A stretch of DNA of 64,000 nt from NCBI RefSeq assembly GCF_000426865.1, contig NZ_AUGE01000017.1:27207-91206 (forward strand), written 5' to 3'. The notes under the pieces were generated by a model, which saw only the letters and a list, made by a program, of their open reading frames with translations, did no database searches and was not told the origin of the DNA. The position numbers and the translations under genes were made by a program. How positions within the stretch are numbered: position 1 is the stretch's first letter; the number at the start of each line of letters is the position of its first letter. Positions 7,988 to 16,039 of this stretch are shown here, piece after piece. Origin of the DNA: Citrifermentans bremense R1 (GTDB lineage Bacteria > Desulfobacterota > Desulfuromonadia > Geobacterales > Geobacteraceae).

Positions 7988-10900
7988 TTACTTGACTACA
8001 CCCGCTGCAGTACCCGTGAAGGTGGACGTGCCGGCGTCGCTGCGGCCGGCGGCGACCCCGGTGAACTGCACGTTGCCGTGCGGGCCGACCGCTCCGCTGT
8101 TGCCGTTGCACTGGAGGCTCCCGGACCACTTGCTGTTGGTCGCATCCCACTGCTTGACGGTGAAGGTGGGGGAGAATCCGGAGGCGTTGACGCCGGAGCC
8201 GGCCACCTGGGTCAGCGTCGCCGCGGAGCCAGGGGTGGGGACGCTCACGTAGCTCCCCGAAATGCTGTCGGTGGCGAAGAGCTGGGGACGGCCGGTGGCG
8301 ACCGGCGCGAAGAAACGGACGTTCTGGAGCGCGACGCTGTACTCGCTGTTGCCGCCGGAGAAATCCGCCTTCCCTACTTCCACCGCAGGTATCTTCAGCT
8401 TGTTCAACGCGCCTGGGTCGCTGGCGACCATGGACAGGAACTTGCTGGTCTCAAGCCACATCCCCGAGGTCATGGACTGCAGCGTCACCGGGTTGAAGGT
8501 CCCCACCGTCTCCCCGATGAAGATCCCGGTCTTCGGCGTCGCCGTGGGGCTCACGTTCACCATCTCGTACCATGCAGCCCGAACCCCTGCAGCCATCTGC
8601 CCGGCGCCCGGGTTCCACATCTGCCCCACCATGGTCCCCACCATGGTCAGGTTGGGATCGGGAAGGACGAAGTCGATGCTCCACGGTGTGTTGGCAGGCG
8701 GCCCCGCGCTGTAGGGGGCGTAAAAGCCGAACTGCCCGATGCCCCATTGCGGAGAGTTCGCCAGGAAGCTGCGGGTAAAGGTGTCGGCGCTCCCCCCGCC
8801 TAGCGTCACCCCGTTGCCGGTAAAGGAGCTGCCGGCGCCAAAGTTGGTCGTAGCCGTAATGATGCTGCCGGCGCTGTTGAGTGTGGCCGCGGTCACGGCA
8901 GGGGCCGCTTCGAGCTCTACCGGGAACATATCGCCATCGTTTTGCCAGATCTTGCTGAAGGGGTCGAGGAAACCGGAGAATTTCCCCTGCAGCACGCCGG
9001 CTCTGCCGGCCGGATCGATGTAGAGGGCGCTGGCTACGCCGATGATGCCGGGGTTGCCGGGACTCCCCCCCGCGGTGCTGACCCCGCCCACCATGTGCCC
9101 GTGGTAGGCGCCGCCGTCGGCGGTCAGGGCCTGTCCGGAGGGAACGTCGAAGGAGCTGATGGGCGCAGTGAAGATGTAGTCGGTATTGGTGAGTGCCTGG
9201 CTCGGGGTGAGGAAGCCGATCCCCTTGAAGTCCGCGGTGAGAAGCGGCGTGGAGCCCCACAGGGACATGCCGCCCATGACGCCGTTTACGGTGCCGTAGG
9301 AGGTAAGCGCCCCGCCGGAGTAGCGCTTGAGGTCGCCGACGATCTTGTTGAAGAAGGTGACCGGGTGCGCAATGCCTGCGGCGCTCCCGCTGAAGGTCGT
9401 GCCGCTGACGGTGCCTACGGCTATGCCGTCGAATTCGCTTCTGAACGAGGTGCCGGTCTCACCGATCGCGTTGACGTTGCCAAGCCAGGTATTGCCGGCG
9501 GTGCTGACACCGGCAACCCAGAGGTTCCCCATGACATTGCTGACGCTGGGAGAGGCTGCGTCCATGAGGGAGAAATTCTGGTTCTGCAGCGACCCGCTGA
9601 AGCTGCCGCTGACGTTCTGCGCCACCCAGAGGGATATCGGGCTGGCAGTCCTGTTGTAGAACTTGAGGATGCCGAAGCTGACGCTCCCCGTGGCGTTGCT
9701 CCCGGACAAGGTGAAGCTGTCGGCCCCAGCCAGGGACGGAAAGCCGAGACCGGCGGCCAGTGTCGGGTTGGCGAGGAAGCGGTTCACGTCGATGTAGACG
9801 CCGGTGGTGACGGCGCCGAAGGTCGTGGCATTGGCGCCTGAGTTCACGCTCCCCGTGAGCGTGCCGGTGAGGAGCCTGAGGCTCCCGGCAGCAAGGTCGC
9901 CCCATACGCCGTCGGCCTTGCCGGTGAGGGCCCCTTGTTGCCAGTTGCCTAGGGAGACCACCTTGACGGCGTTCTCAAGGTTGAAGATGCCGGCGGCGTC
10001 CACCGTGCCCCACTCCCCGTTGCTGGTCAGCACCAGCTGGCTGCCGCTCCCCGCGTAGGAACCGAAGGATTCCCTGGTCCAGATGCCGAAGCTCGGGTCA
10101 GCCGCCAGGTGGGCGATCTGCAGCACGTCGCCGCGGTCGGCAACGGTTCCGCTGTAGTTGAGGGCGGCATCGAAGAGGAAGCCTTCAGCCTGGTTTTTCC
10201 CGCCCATGTTGCCCGTCAGCACCGGACCGGTGAGCTCGACCATGGTCGTTCCCGTCTTGGAGTTCCACCAGTCGGCGGTGAAAGACGTGGGGACTAGGCT
10301 GCTCGTCGGGGTCATCTCGGTCAGGGTCAACGATCCGGTGCCGCTGACCTTGCCGGTCGCCGTGCCACCCGCAGCGCCCCCCTGCATCAGGCCGATCTTT
10401 CCAGTCGGGTCGACGTAGATCCCGCTCAGGCTGGTGTCGATGGTTGTGCCGGTTGCTGCGTTATCGATGGACCTCCCTCCGAAGTAGCCGAAGAAAGCGC
10501 CGCCGTCGGTCGTGGTTTGGGTGGCCGTGCTGTCGGAGAAGAAGCGGCCGAACCAGTAGTGATCAGGCTGCTGCAGAGGGAGCGTCGGATAGCTGCCGGT
10601 GAGGCTTATGGCAGCGTTCTTGGTGGCCCAGGGCGAGGTCGTGCCCGAGATCACCGGGGCGAAGCTTGGGTCGCTGACGATGGTGAGCAGGTTGGAGGCA
10701 GGATCTATTACCGAGAGCCGGGACATAAGCCCGCCGGCGAGCGTGCCGCTGAAAACCGGCGGTGTGCCGCCGGTTGTGCCGCCTGTGGTTCCGCCGGTGG
10801 TGCCGCCAGTAGTGCCGCCGGTAGTGCCGCCGGTCGTTCCCGTTCCATCAGCCGAGATAGTAGAGCCGCTTGTCGCAGCCTGGATGAACTGCTCATTTGC

Positions 10901-12127
10901 CTGGGTGCTGGCAGTTGTCACCGGCACCACGACGTTCGTAGTAGAGGTGGTGGTCGTCGTTGTAACCTGTGTGACAGGTGCCGGCGCCGGCGATGCGCTC
11001 AGCGCGGTGGTCGCCAAGGAAGGATCGATGAAGCTCGAACTGAATCCGGTGCCGGCGGCGGTGCTGGTCGACGTCGTAGTGGTCCCGAGGCTGGCGGTGG
11101 AGCTCGAAGTGGTGGTGCTGCCGGCAGTAGTCGAAGTAGTGGCGCTTTCTCCGCCTGTGGCCGTGGTCGAGCTGCCCGAAGTCGCGGTGGAGCCGCTTGC
11201 CGTAGAGTCGCCGCTGGTGGCCGTGGTGCCGGTATCGGAACCTGACCTAGTGCCGGAAGCGCCTTGAGAGCCGGACGATCCCGCATCGCCGTTTCCGGCG
11301 GGGGCGGGTGCCGCGCCCTGCGGCTCGCCGCCTTGCTTCCCGGTCGGGTTGACGTCGCTTTGGTGGCTGTTCATCTCCTTGTCGGAAACCGGCCGCGGCG
11401 GCGTCGGCGCGCTGCGCTTGGTGACGGTGGTGGCGGTGCCGGCCACGAGGGTGACTCCCTTGGAGGGCTGGGAGAGGCTCGCGGTGTGCACCACCCCCTG
11501 CAGAACCGCCACCCCGGTCACGTTGGCCTGGTGATAGACGTAAAAGGAGGTGCCGCGCACACCGGCTATGGCATTCGGGGTCCGGATCTCGAAGGTGCGC
11601 GCCGCGCCGCCGGCCGCCGCGGGAACGACCGTCGCCTGCACCTTGCCGCGGGGAAGGGCGAGCTTGCGGTTGGAGGCCGAATATTCGCCGACGTCGATGC
11701 GGCTTCTCTGGGCGATCTTGACGACGCTCCCGTCGTTGAAGGTGAGTTCGGCCCGGGCATTGCTCTTGGTGCGGACGAAGTCACCTTTCTGCACCGCCCC
11801 CCCAACCTTGGCGGCTACCGCCGGGAGCTGGCCGCCCGGCATGATGTCCACCGCACCTTCCACCACGGTGAGTTTTCCCACCACCTCGGCCAGTGCGGCG
11901 CCCGGGACCCCCAGGAACAGCAACGGAAGCAGCAGCGAGATCAGGACCAGCCTGCGCTGCACAGGGAAGCGAAGCTTCCAGTTGCTCTCGCGCTCGGAAG
12001 CTGGAGCCTGGGAACAAGGGAAGGTGTTGTTGCGCTCCCAAGCCCCGATTTCGGGATGGGAAGAATCGTTGTTACGTTCCGAAGCCGGGGCCTGGGGACG
12101 TGAAAAGTTGTTTCTGGCACTGATCAT
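7988..12127 (-). CDS. Giant exported FecR-domain protein with duplicated beta modules
   Basis: 1379 residues. Residues 5-46 are three 13-14-residue repeats ending in ER (for example APASER), encoded by an intergenic-type DNA repeat. A hydrophobic signal (~60-76) ends with AALA at 80. A FecR domain follows (~82-215; VVEGAVDIMPGG, NDGSVVKIAQRSRIDVGEY). Next is a Thr/Ser/Ala/Gly-rich linker (~235-470) with a GGTT tetrapeptide run. Two related ~400-residue beta-rich blocks make up the rest. Block 1 has DGGAFFGYFGG and YVDPTGKIGLMQG; block 2 has DGGAYHGHMVGG and YIDPAGRAGVLQG. No barrel-closing C-terminal Phe is seen. The start is supported by AGGAGA seven bases upstream of ATG 12127. It lies 11 bp after the TPR-barrel gene. 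A large surface or periplasmic protein is likely; its role is unknown. Confidence 0.82.
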   Translation of the reverse strand: MISARNNFSRPQAPASERNNDSSHPEIGAWERNNTFPCSQAPASERESNWKLRFPVQRRLVLISLLLPLLFLGVPGAALAEVVGKLTVVEGAVDIMPGGQLPAVAAKVGGAVQKGDFVRTKSNARAELTFNDGSVVKIAQRSRIDVGEYSASNRKLALPRGKVQATVVPAAAGGAARTFEIRTPNAIAGVRGTSFYVYHQANVTGVAVLQGVVHTASLSQPSKGVTLVAGTATTVTKRSAPTPPRPVSDKEMNSHQSDVNPTGKQGGEPQGAAPAPAGNGDAGSSGSQGASGTRSGSDTGTTATSGDSTASGSTATSGSSTTATGGESATTSTTAGSTTTSSSTASLGTTTTSTSTAAGTGFSSSFIDPSLATTALSASPAPAPVTQVTTTTTTSTTNVVVPVTTASTQANEQFIQAATSGSTISADGTGTTGGTTGGTTGGTTGGTTGGTTGGTPPVFSGTLAGGLMSRLSVIDPASNLLTIVSDPSFAPVISGTTSPWATKNAAISLTGSYPTLPLQQPDHYWFGRFFSDSTATQTTTDGGAFFGYFGGRSIDNAATGTTIDTSLSGIYVDPTGKIGLMQGGAAGGTATGKVSGTGSLTLTEMTPTSSLVPTSFTADWWNSKTGTTMVELTGPVLTGNMGGKNQAEGFLFDAALNYSGTVADRGDVLQIAHLAADPSFGIWTRESFGSYAGSGSQLVLTSNGEWGTVDAAGIFNLENAVKVVSLGNWQQGALTGKADGVWGDLAAGSLRLLTGTLTGSVNSGANATTFGAVTTGVYIDVNRFLANPTLAAGLGFPSLAGADSFTLSGSNATGSVSFGILKFYNRTASPISLWVAQNVSGSFSGSLQNQNFSLMDAASPSVSNVMGNLWVAGVSTAGNTWLGNVNAIGETGTSFRSEFDGIAVGTVSGTTFSGSAAGIAHPVTFFNKIVGDLKRYSGGALTSYGTVNGVMGGMSLWGSTPLLTADFKGIGFLTPSQALTNTDYIFTAPISSFDVPSGQALTADGGAYHGHMVGGVSTAGGSPGNPGIIGVASALYIDPAGRAGVLQGKFSGFLDPFSKIWQNDGDMFPVELEAAPAVTAATLNSAGSIITATTNFGAGSSFTGNGVTLGGGSADTFTRSFLANSPQWGIGQFGFYAPYSAGPPANTPWSIDFVLPDPNLTMVGTMVGQMWNPGAGQMAAGVRAAWYEMVNVSPTATPKTGIFIGETVGTFNPVTLQSMTSGMWLETSKFLSMVASDPGALNKLKIPAVEVGKADFSGGNSEYSVALQNVRFFAPVATGRPQLFATDSISGSYVSVPTPGSAATLTQVAGSGVNASGFSPTFTVKQWDATNSKWSGSLQCNGNSGAVGPHGNVQFTGVAAGRSDAGTSTFTGTAAGVVK
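10764..10841. repeat. 12-bp coding minisatellite (GGTT repeat)
   Basis: About six tandem copies of a 12-bp unit encoding Gly-Gly-Thr-Thr in the low-complexity linker of the FecR protein. Copies differ mainly at third codon positions. Unit gain or loss would keep the frame, so linker length may vary between strains. Confidence 0.75.
11989..12113. repeat. Three ~40-bp repeats inside the FecR gene start
   Basis: Three tandem units on the plus strand, each beginning CGyTCC or CGCTCGGAAGC and ending near GTTGTT, with internal dyads such as CCCCGATTTCGGG. They resemble dispersed palindromic repeats ('TTCCCAAGCTGGAGC...GGGAAC') seen between genes, but here lie in frame between the start codon and the signal sequence. 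Confidence 0.65.
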
Positions 12128-12138
12128 GGCTCTGTCTC

Positions 12139-13650
12139 CTAAAAACTGAACTCAATTCCCGTGCTGAAGGTGTTGCGGCTGTAGTCGTACACCTTGATGT
12201 TTGATTCCGCCTTGGTGTGCGAGTACTGGGCCAAGAGCGCTAGGTTCCTGTTCAGGTTCCAGCTGAGGCCGGCGGTTCCGAACCAGGTGGTATCCCGGCG
12301 CTGGACATCGAAGACGGTATTGGTCTTGAAGTAGTCCTGGGTGGCGACCTCGCCGGAGAGGTTCAACTTCAGCGCCGCGGCGAGCGGGATCACCCCATTT
12401 GCCGAATAGCGGTGCCCCCGGTTCTTCCAGTTCACCCCCCTGGCGTCGTCGTAGCTGAAGTCGTAGCGCAGGGCGGCCATCCCGCCCAGCTCCCCGTAGC
12501 TGAAGATGTATCCGGCGGAGGCGCCCCCTATGTTCGCGTCGCGGTCCTCGTCCTGCACCAGCGGGTCCTGCAGCATGTCGCGGCGGGTGAAGCTCGCGCC
12601 TGCCTGCAGAATATGCTGGGGCGCTGCCTGCCAGGACCAAGTGGGACGGACGGTGGCCAGGGACTGATACGCCTTCTCCTTCAGGAGCACGTGACTGAGG
12701 CTGATGGGGACCGAGAAGATCGAATTGCCGAAGGAGTGGCCCAGGTTGACGGTGAGCGAGTTGATGACGGTGCTGGGATTTTCTTCAGCCGTGTCGGTAT
12801 CGCCGTACTTGGTGCTCTGCACCAGGTATTGGGCGCTCAAGGTGTAGTCGTTTTCCAGAAGCGGCGTGTAGTCGAGGCGGAAGTTACCCATGAAGGCGTG
12901 GTCGCGCTGACCGGTCGGGTTGCCGATCTGCGCCCTAGCCCCAGGGTTCGACGGGCTGGAGATGGCGTTGTCGTCGTAGAGGTAGTTGAGCCCCAGGGTC
13001 AGGTGCAGCGGCTGGTAGCTATCCAGGATGCGGGTAAAGGACTGCTCGTATTCCTTGGCGTACCCCGCTATCTCCGAATTGGGGTCGGCGGCGACCACCG
13101 CCCTCAGGGCGTCCCGGGCCCGGGTCAGCTTGCGCGAACCCGCCATGACCATGGCGATCTGGAGTTGCGCCGACTGGGTGAGGGACGGGTCGAGCCGCTT
13201 CGCCTTTTCGAACGCGGCGACCGCTTCCTCGCGTTGGCCCAGCCCCGAGAGGATGATCCCCTTAAAGAAGGCGCTCCGCGCCGGGTTCACCCCCTCGCTC
13301 TCCGAGCGGTTCGCCCACTGGAGCGCCTTCTCGTCATCCCCCTGCACATGCCAGGCGTCGGCCAGCTCCAGGTAGGAATCGAGCACCGGGGGCTTGAGCG
13401 TCGCCGCATCGGTCAGATCCTTGATGGCGCCGGGTATGTCCCCCCCCTGCTTGCGCGCCATGCCCAGGTAGAAAGCGGCAAGCGACGATTTAGGCTCTTC
13501 GGCGCGCGCCTTCTGCAAGAGGGCCAGCGCCTCCTCGAAGTTCTCCACGCGGTACTGGATGATCCCCTCATCGAGGGTTGATGCCTGCGCCGGCGCTGCG
13601 CAGGTGAATGCGGCTATGAGCGCCGCGGCGGCCAGGGATGTTTTGGTCAC
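12139..13650 (-). CDS. TPR protein with C-terminal outer-membrane beta-barrel
   Basis: 503 residues. A signal peptide (residues 1-23, cleavage after AQA) is followed by tetratricopeptide repeats (~25-190; alternating AxxxLGxAxxxxG patterns such as AAFYLGMARKQGGD). From ~210 there are alternating amphipathic strands ending in the terminal Phe typical of outer-membrane barrels (GIEFSF). TPR-barrel proteins commonly act as outer-membrane conduits or assembly factors. The start is GTG at 13650 behind AGGAGG with 8-nt spacing. It lies 11 bp before the FecR gene and downstream of the cyclase. The arrangement suggests it exports, anchors or assembles the FecR protein; this is inference from context. 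Confidence 0.82.
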   Translation of the reverse strand: MTKTSLAAAALIAAFTCAAPAQASTLDEGIIQYRVENFEEALALLQKARAEEPKSSLAAFYLGMARKQGGDIPGAIKDLTDAATLKPPVLDSYLELADAWHVQGDDEKALQWANRSESEGVNPARSAFFKGIILSGLGQREEAVAAFEKAKRLDPSLTQSAQLQIAMVMAGSRKLTRARDALRAVVAADPNSEIAGYAKEYEQSFTRILDSYQPLHLTLGLNYLYDDNAISSPSNPGARAQIGNPTGQRDHAFMGNFRLDYTPLLENDYTLSAQYLVQSTKYGDTDTAEENPSTVINSLTVNLGHSFGNSIFSVPISLSHVLLKEKAYQSLATVRPTWSWQAAPQHILQAGASFTRRDMLQDPLVQDEDRDANIGGASAGYIFSYGELGGMAALRYDFSYDDARGVNWKNRGHRYSANGVIPLAAALKLNLSGEVATQDYFKTNTVFDVQRRDTTWFGTAGLSWNLNRNLALLAQYSHTKAESNIKVYDYSRNTFSTGIEFSF

Positions 13651-13681
13651 GTTTATTCCCTCCTAAAATCAAACCGTTGGT

Positions 13682-13791
13682 AAGGAGCACATCTGAGGAA
13701 ATCTGAGAATATAAATCTGAGAGAACCGAAACGGAAGGTTAAGACAGTTCTCCGTCAAGGCAGTTCTCAGAAGTCCTCAGATTTTCTCCTT
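13682..13791. repeat. Inverted array of ATCTGAGA-type units
   Basis: Three ATCTGAG units at 13691-13722 are answered by reverse-complement TTCTCAGA and CCTCAGAT units at 13764-13783, and two CAGTTCTC words lie in the right half. The array fills the 165-bp gap between the cyclase stop (13816) and the TPR-barrel start (13650). It could attenuate or process the polycistronic mRNA. Confidence 0.65.
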
Positions 13792-13815
13792 GCTAATGGT
13801 TTTGGGGTTGGGCTT

Positions 13816-15834
13816 TTATTTTTCCGTCAGCCTCACAGGTTCCATCGCCTTGCACTCGACGATGACGGCGGGAACGGTTCCATTGGTAACGGCCGTGTAC
13901 AGCGTCACCGGCTGCTCTTTCCCCTTGACGATCACCCGGCTGATGCCGCTCAACTCGATGCCGGAGAGCGTCCCAGCCTCGATGGCGCCTCTGAGCTTCT
14001 CCACCGTCTTCCCGGTGATGAGGATCCCCGCGTCGAACCTGCGGGTCAGCGACTCGACCCGGCTCGCCAGGTTCACCTCGTCGCCGATGACGGTGTAGTC
14101 CATCTTCTTCCCCTCGGCGCCGATGTTCCCGACGATGACCTCGCCGGTGTTGATGCCGATGCCGCAGGAAAGCTTCGGTTTCCCCTCCCGGTCCCACTTC
14201 CCGTGCAGCTCCGCGAGCCGCGCCTGCAACTCCAGCGCGCAGCGCACCGCTCGCTCGGCGTGGTCGGCGCAGGGAAGCGGGGCGTTCCAAAAGACCATGA
14301 TGGCGTCGCCGATGAACTTATCGAGGGTCCCCCCCCACTTGAGGATGACGTCGGTCATCTCCCCCAGGTACTCGTTCAACAGGGCGACCACTTCCTCCGG
14401 CGCGTGCTGCTCGGAAAAGGTGGTGAACCCCCTCACGTCGGAGAAGAGGATGCTTATCTCGCGCTTCTCGCCGCCGAGCCTCGCCAGCGCCGGGTTGTCG
14501 ATCAGCTCGTTGACGATGGTCGTGGTGACGTAGCTTGAGAACATGGCGCGTATCCTGCGGGCGCGGCGCTCCTCGACCGTGTAGTTCCAGGCGGTCACCG
14601 ACATGAAGAGGCAAAGGACGTTCCCCATCGGGCAGGCGAGGTTCACCCACACCCCGAAGCGGCTGAATAGGACGATCCCGGCGGCCGCGATGGCCGCACC
14701 GCCCGCCGCTACCGCCACCGCCCCCCACAAAAGGCGCAGGCGGCTCAAGAGCAGCGCCATGACCGACCCCGTCAGGAGCAGGAAGAGAAGGTCCTCCCCC
14801 TTTGTCGCTTTCACCAGGAACCGGTTCTCCAGGATGGAAGCGGCGATGGTCGCCTGTTTCTCCACCCCGGGCATAACCGCCGTGAATGGGGTCACCCTTA
14901 GATCCAGCATGCCGACGGCGGAGGCGCCGATGAAGACGATCCGGTTGCCGAACTCTTTCGCGCCCACTTTGCCGTCGACGATGTCGGCGATGGAAATGTG
15001 GCGCAGCGTCCGCCCCGGCCCGTAGTAGTTGATCGGCATGCGCCCCCAGCGGTCGGTGGGGATCACCGTGTTGCCGACCGCGATGGAGCTGGCGGCGTGC
15101 ACCTGCAGCTTCTCGGCGGAGACCCCCTTGAAGAAGGCGGCGCTCTTGAGCCCCAGGGACGGGTAGAGGAGGCCGTCGTAGGCGACCACAAGGGCCTCCC
15201 AGCGCAGCGTCCCGTCGAAGTAATCGGGCAGCATGCTGATGTGCGCCAGCGACATGGCGCTATCCCGAAGCGGCTTCACCGGCAGGATCGGTACCCCGCC
15301 CGAGGTTATGGGGGGGAAGTTCCGGTACAGCTCGGGTTGGAAGATTGACGTAAGCGCCGACGGCTCCAGGTCCGGGTTGGCGCGCCCCTTGGAGGCGGTC
15401 TCGAAGTCGAAGACGATGGGAAGAACGACGTTGCCGGCGTCGGCTATGGCACGGGAGAGGATCCGGTCGTCCTCGTCGCTTTCGGGAAAGATCACGTCGA
15501 AGGCGATCACCGCCGCCTCGGCCCGCGCCAGCTTGTCCACCAGCCCAGCCATCACCTCGCGGCTCCAGGGCCAGCGCCCCAGCCTCGCCAGGCTTTTCTC
15601 GTCGATGACCGCTATCACCACCTGATCCGGCGCCTTCACCGGGCCGCGCAGATGGAAACGGAGGTCGTAGAGCTTCGCCTCGGTGATCTCCAGCGGGAGC
15701 GGATTCTCAACCAGCAGCAGGCAGAAGAGCGCGGTCACGGCGCAGCCGATAAGGAAGCGGATTGTGGCTGAGCTGAGATGACGACGCGATGGGGCAGCGA
15801 ACGTTGAACGTTGAACGTTGAACGGGTTTCTCAT
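13816..15834 (-). CDS. CHASE2-domain class III adenylate/guanylate cyclase
   Basis: 672 residues. A membrane anchor (~22-42) precedes a large extracytoplasmic CHASE2 sensor (~50-325; conserved VVIAVIDEKSLARLGRWPW and FIGASAVGMLDLR). Three transmembrane helices follow (~330-430), then a class III cyclase catalytic domain (~460-640) with ILFSDVRGFTTF carrying a metal-binding Asp, DKFIGDAIMVFWNAP with the second Asp, and DYTVIGDEVNLASRVE. It should make a cyclic nucleotide, most likely cAMP, in response to an outside signal. It is first in the cluster with the TPR-barrel, FecR and haem-sensor genes. The start is odd: no Shine-Dalgarno sequence is visible before ATG 15834, and residues 5-12 are encoded by a GTTGAAC repeat array. 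An in-frame alternative was not found before residue ~90. Confidence 0.88.
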   Translation of the reverse strand: MRNPFNVQRSTFAAPSRRHLSSATIRFLIGCAVTALFCLLLVENPLPLEITEAKLYDLRFHLRGPVKAPDQVVIAVIDEKSLARLGRWPWSREVMAGLVDKLARAEAAVIAFDVIFPESDEDDRILSRAIADAGNVVLPIVFDFETASKGRANPDLEPSALTSIFQPELYRNFPPITSGGVPILPVKPLRDSAMSLAHISMLPDYFDGTLRWEALVVAYDGLLYPSLGLKSAAFFKGVSAEKLQVHAASSIAVGNTVIPTDRWGRMPINYYGPGRTLRHISIADIVDGKVGAKEFGNRIVFIGASAVGMLDLRVTPFTAVMPGVEKQATIAASILENRFLVKATKGEDLLFLLLTGSVMALLLSRLRLLWGAVAVAAGGAAIAAAGIVLFSRFGVWVNLACPMGNVLCLFMSVTAWNYTVEERRARRIRAMFSSYVTTTIVNELIDNPALARLGGEKREISILFSDVRGFTTFSEQHAPEEVVALLNEYLGEMTDVILKWGGTLDKFIGDAIMVFWNAPLPCADHAERAVRCALELQARLAELHGKWDREGKPKLSCGIGINTGEVIVGNIGAEGKKMDYTVIGDEVNLASRVESLTRRFDAGILITGKTVEKLRGAIEAGTLSGIELSGISRVIVKGKEQPVTLYTAVTNGTVPAVIVECKAMEPVRLTEK
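15799..15824. repeat. GTTGAAC heptamer array within the cyclase N-terminus
   Basis: GAAC followed by three tandem GTTGAAC units, read in the coding strand as GTTCAAC and encoding FNVQRSTF. The same heptamer forms the arms of the intergenic element at 46248-46381. Confidence 0.75.
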
Positions 15835-16022
15835 AAGGGGTGCGCCCCGGGAAGGTGTCGCCTCTTCTCTGCGAGCAATTCCTTCAGTTCATAATCTATC
15901 TGCCGATGAGCTATACCTGTAACGTTTCGGAATTCTCCTTTTAAAACTTTAAGGGCAGCAGTGAAAAATGTAATTAATATACGCCAATCCGAACGAGAAG
16001 CCTCACTGAGAGAGTGCCGCTC
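15831..16022 (-). other. Startless 63-codon frame coupled to the cyclase gene
   Basis: An open frame on the minus strand runs from just after a TAG at 16025 to a TGA that overlaps the cyclase start codon as ATGA. Its translation looks protein-like: a hydrophobic stretch ILITFFTAALKVL, then a charged helix-like tail YELKELLAEKRRH. It has no ATG, GTG or early TTG; only ATT, ATA or CTG could start it. It may be a gene remnant, a leader peptide with a rare start, or chance. It overlaps the divergent promoter region of the gene at 16040. Confidence 0.3.
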
Positions 16023-16039
16023 CTAAAGAGGAACCATCT

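Noticed and set aside
13690..13730. TPP-riboswitch-like CTGAGA words
   Set aside because: The words are part of a tandem array; no matching THI-box second half is present.
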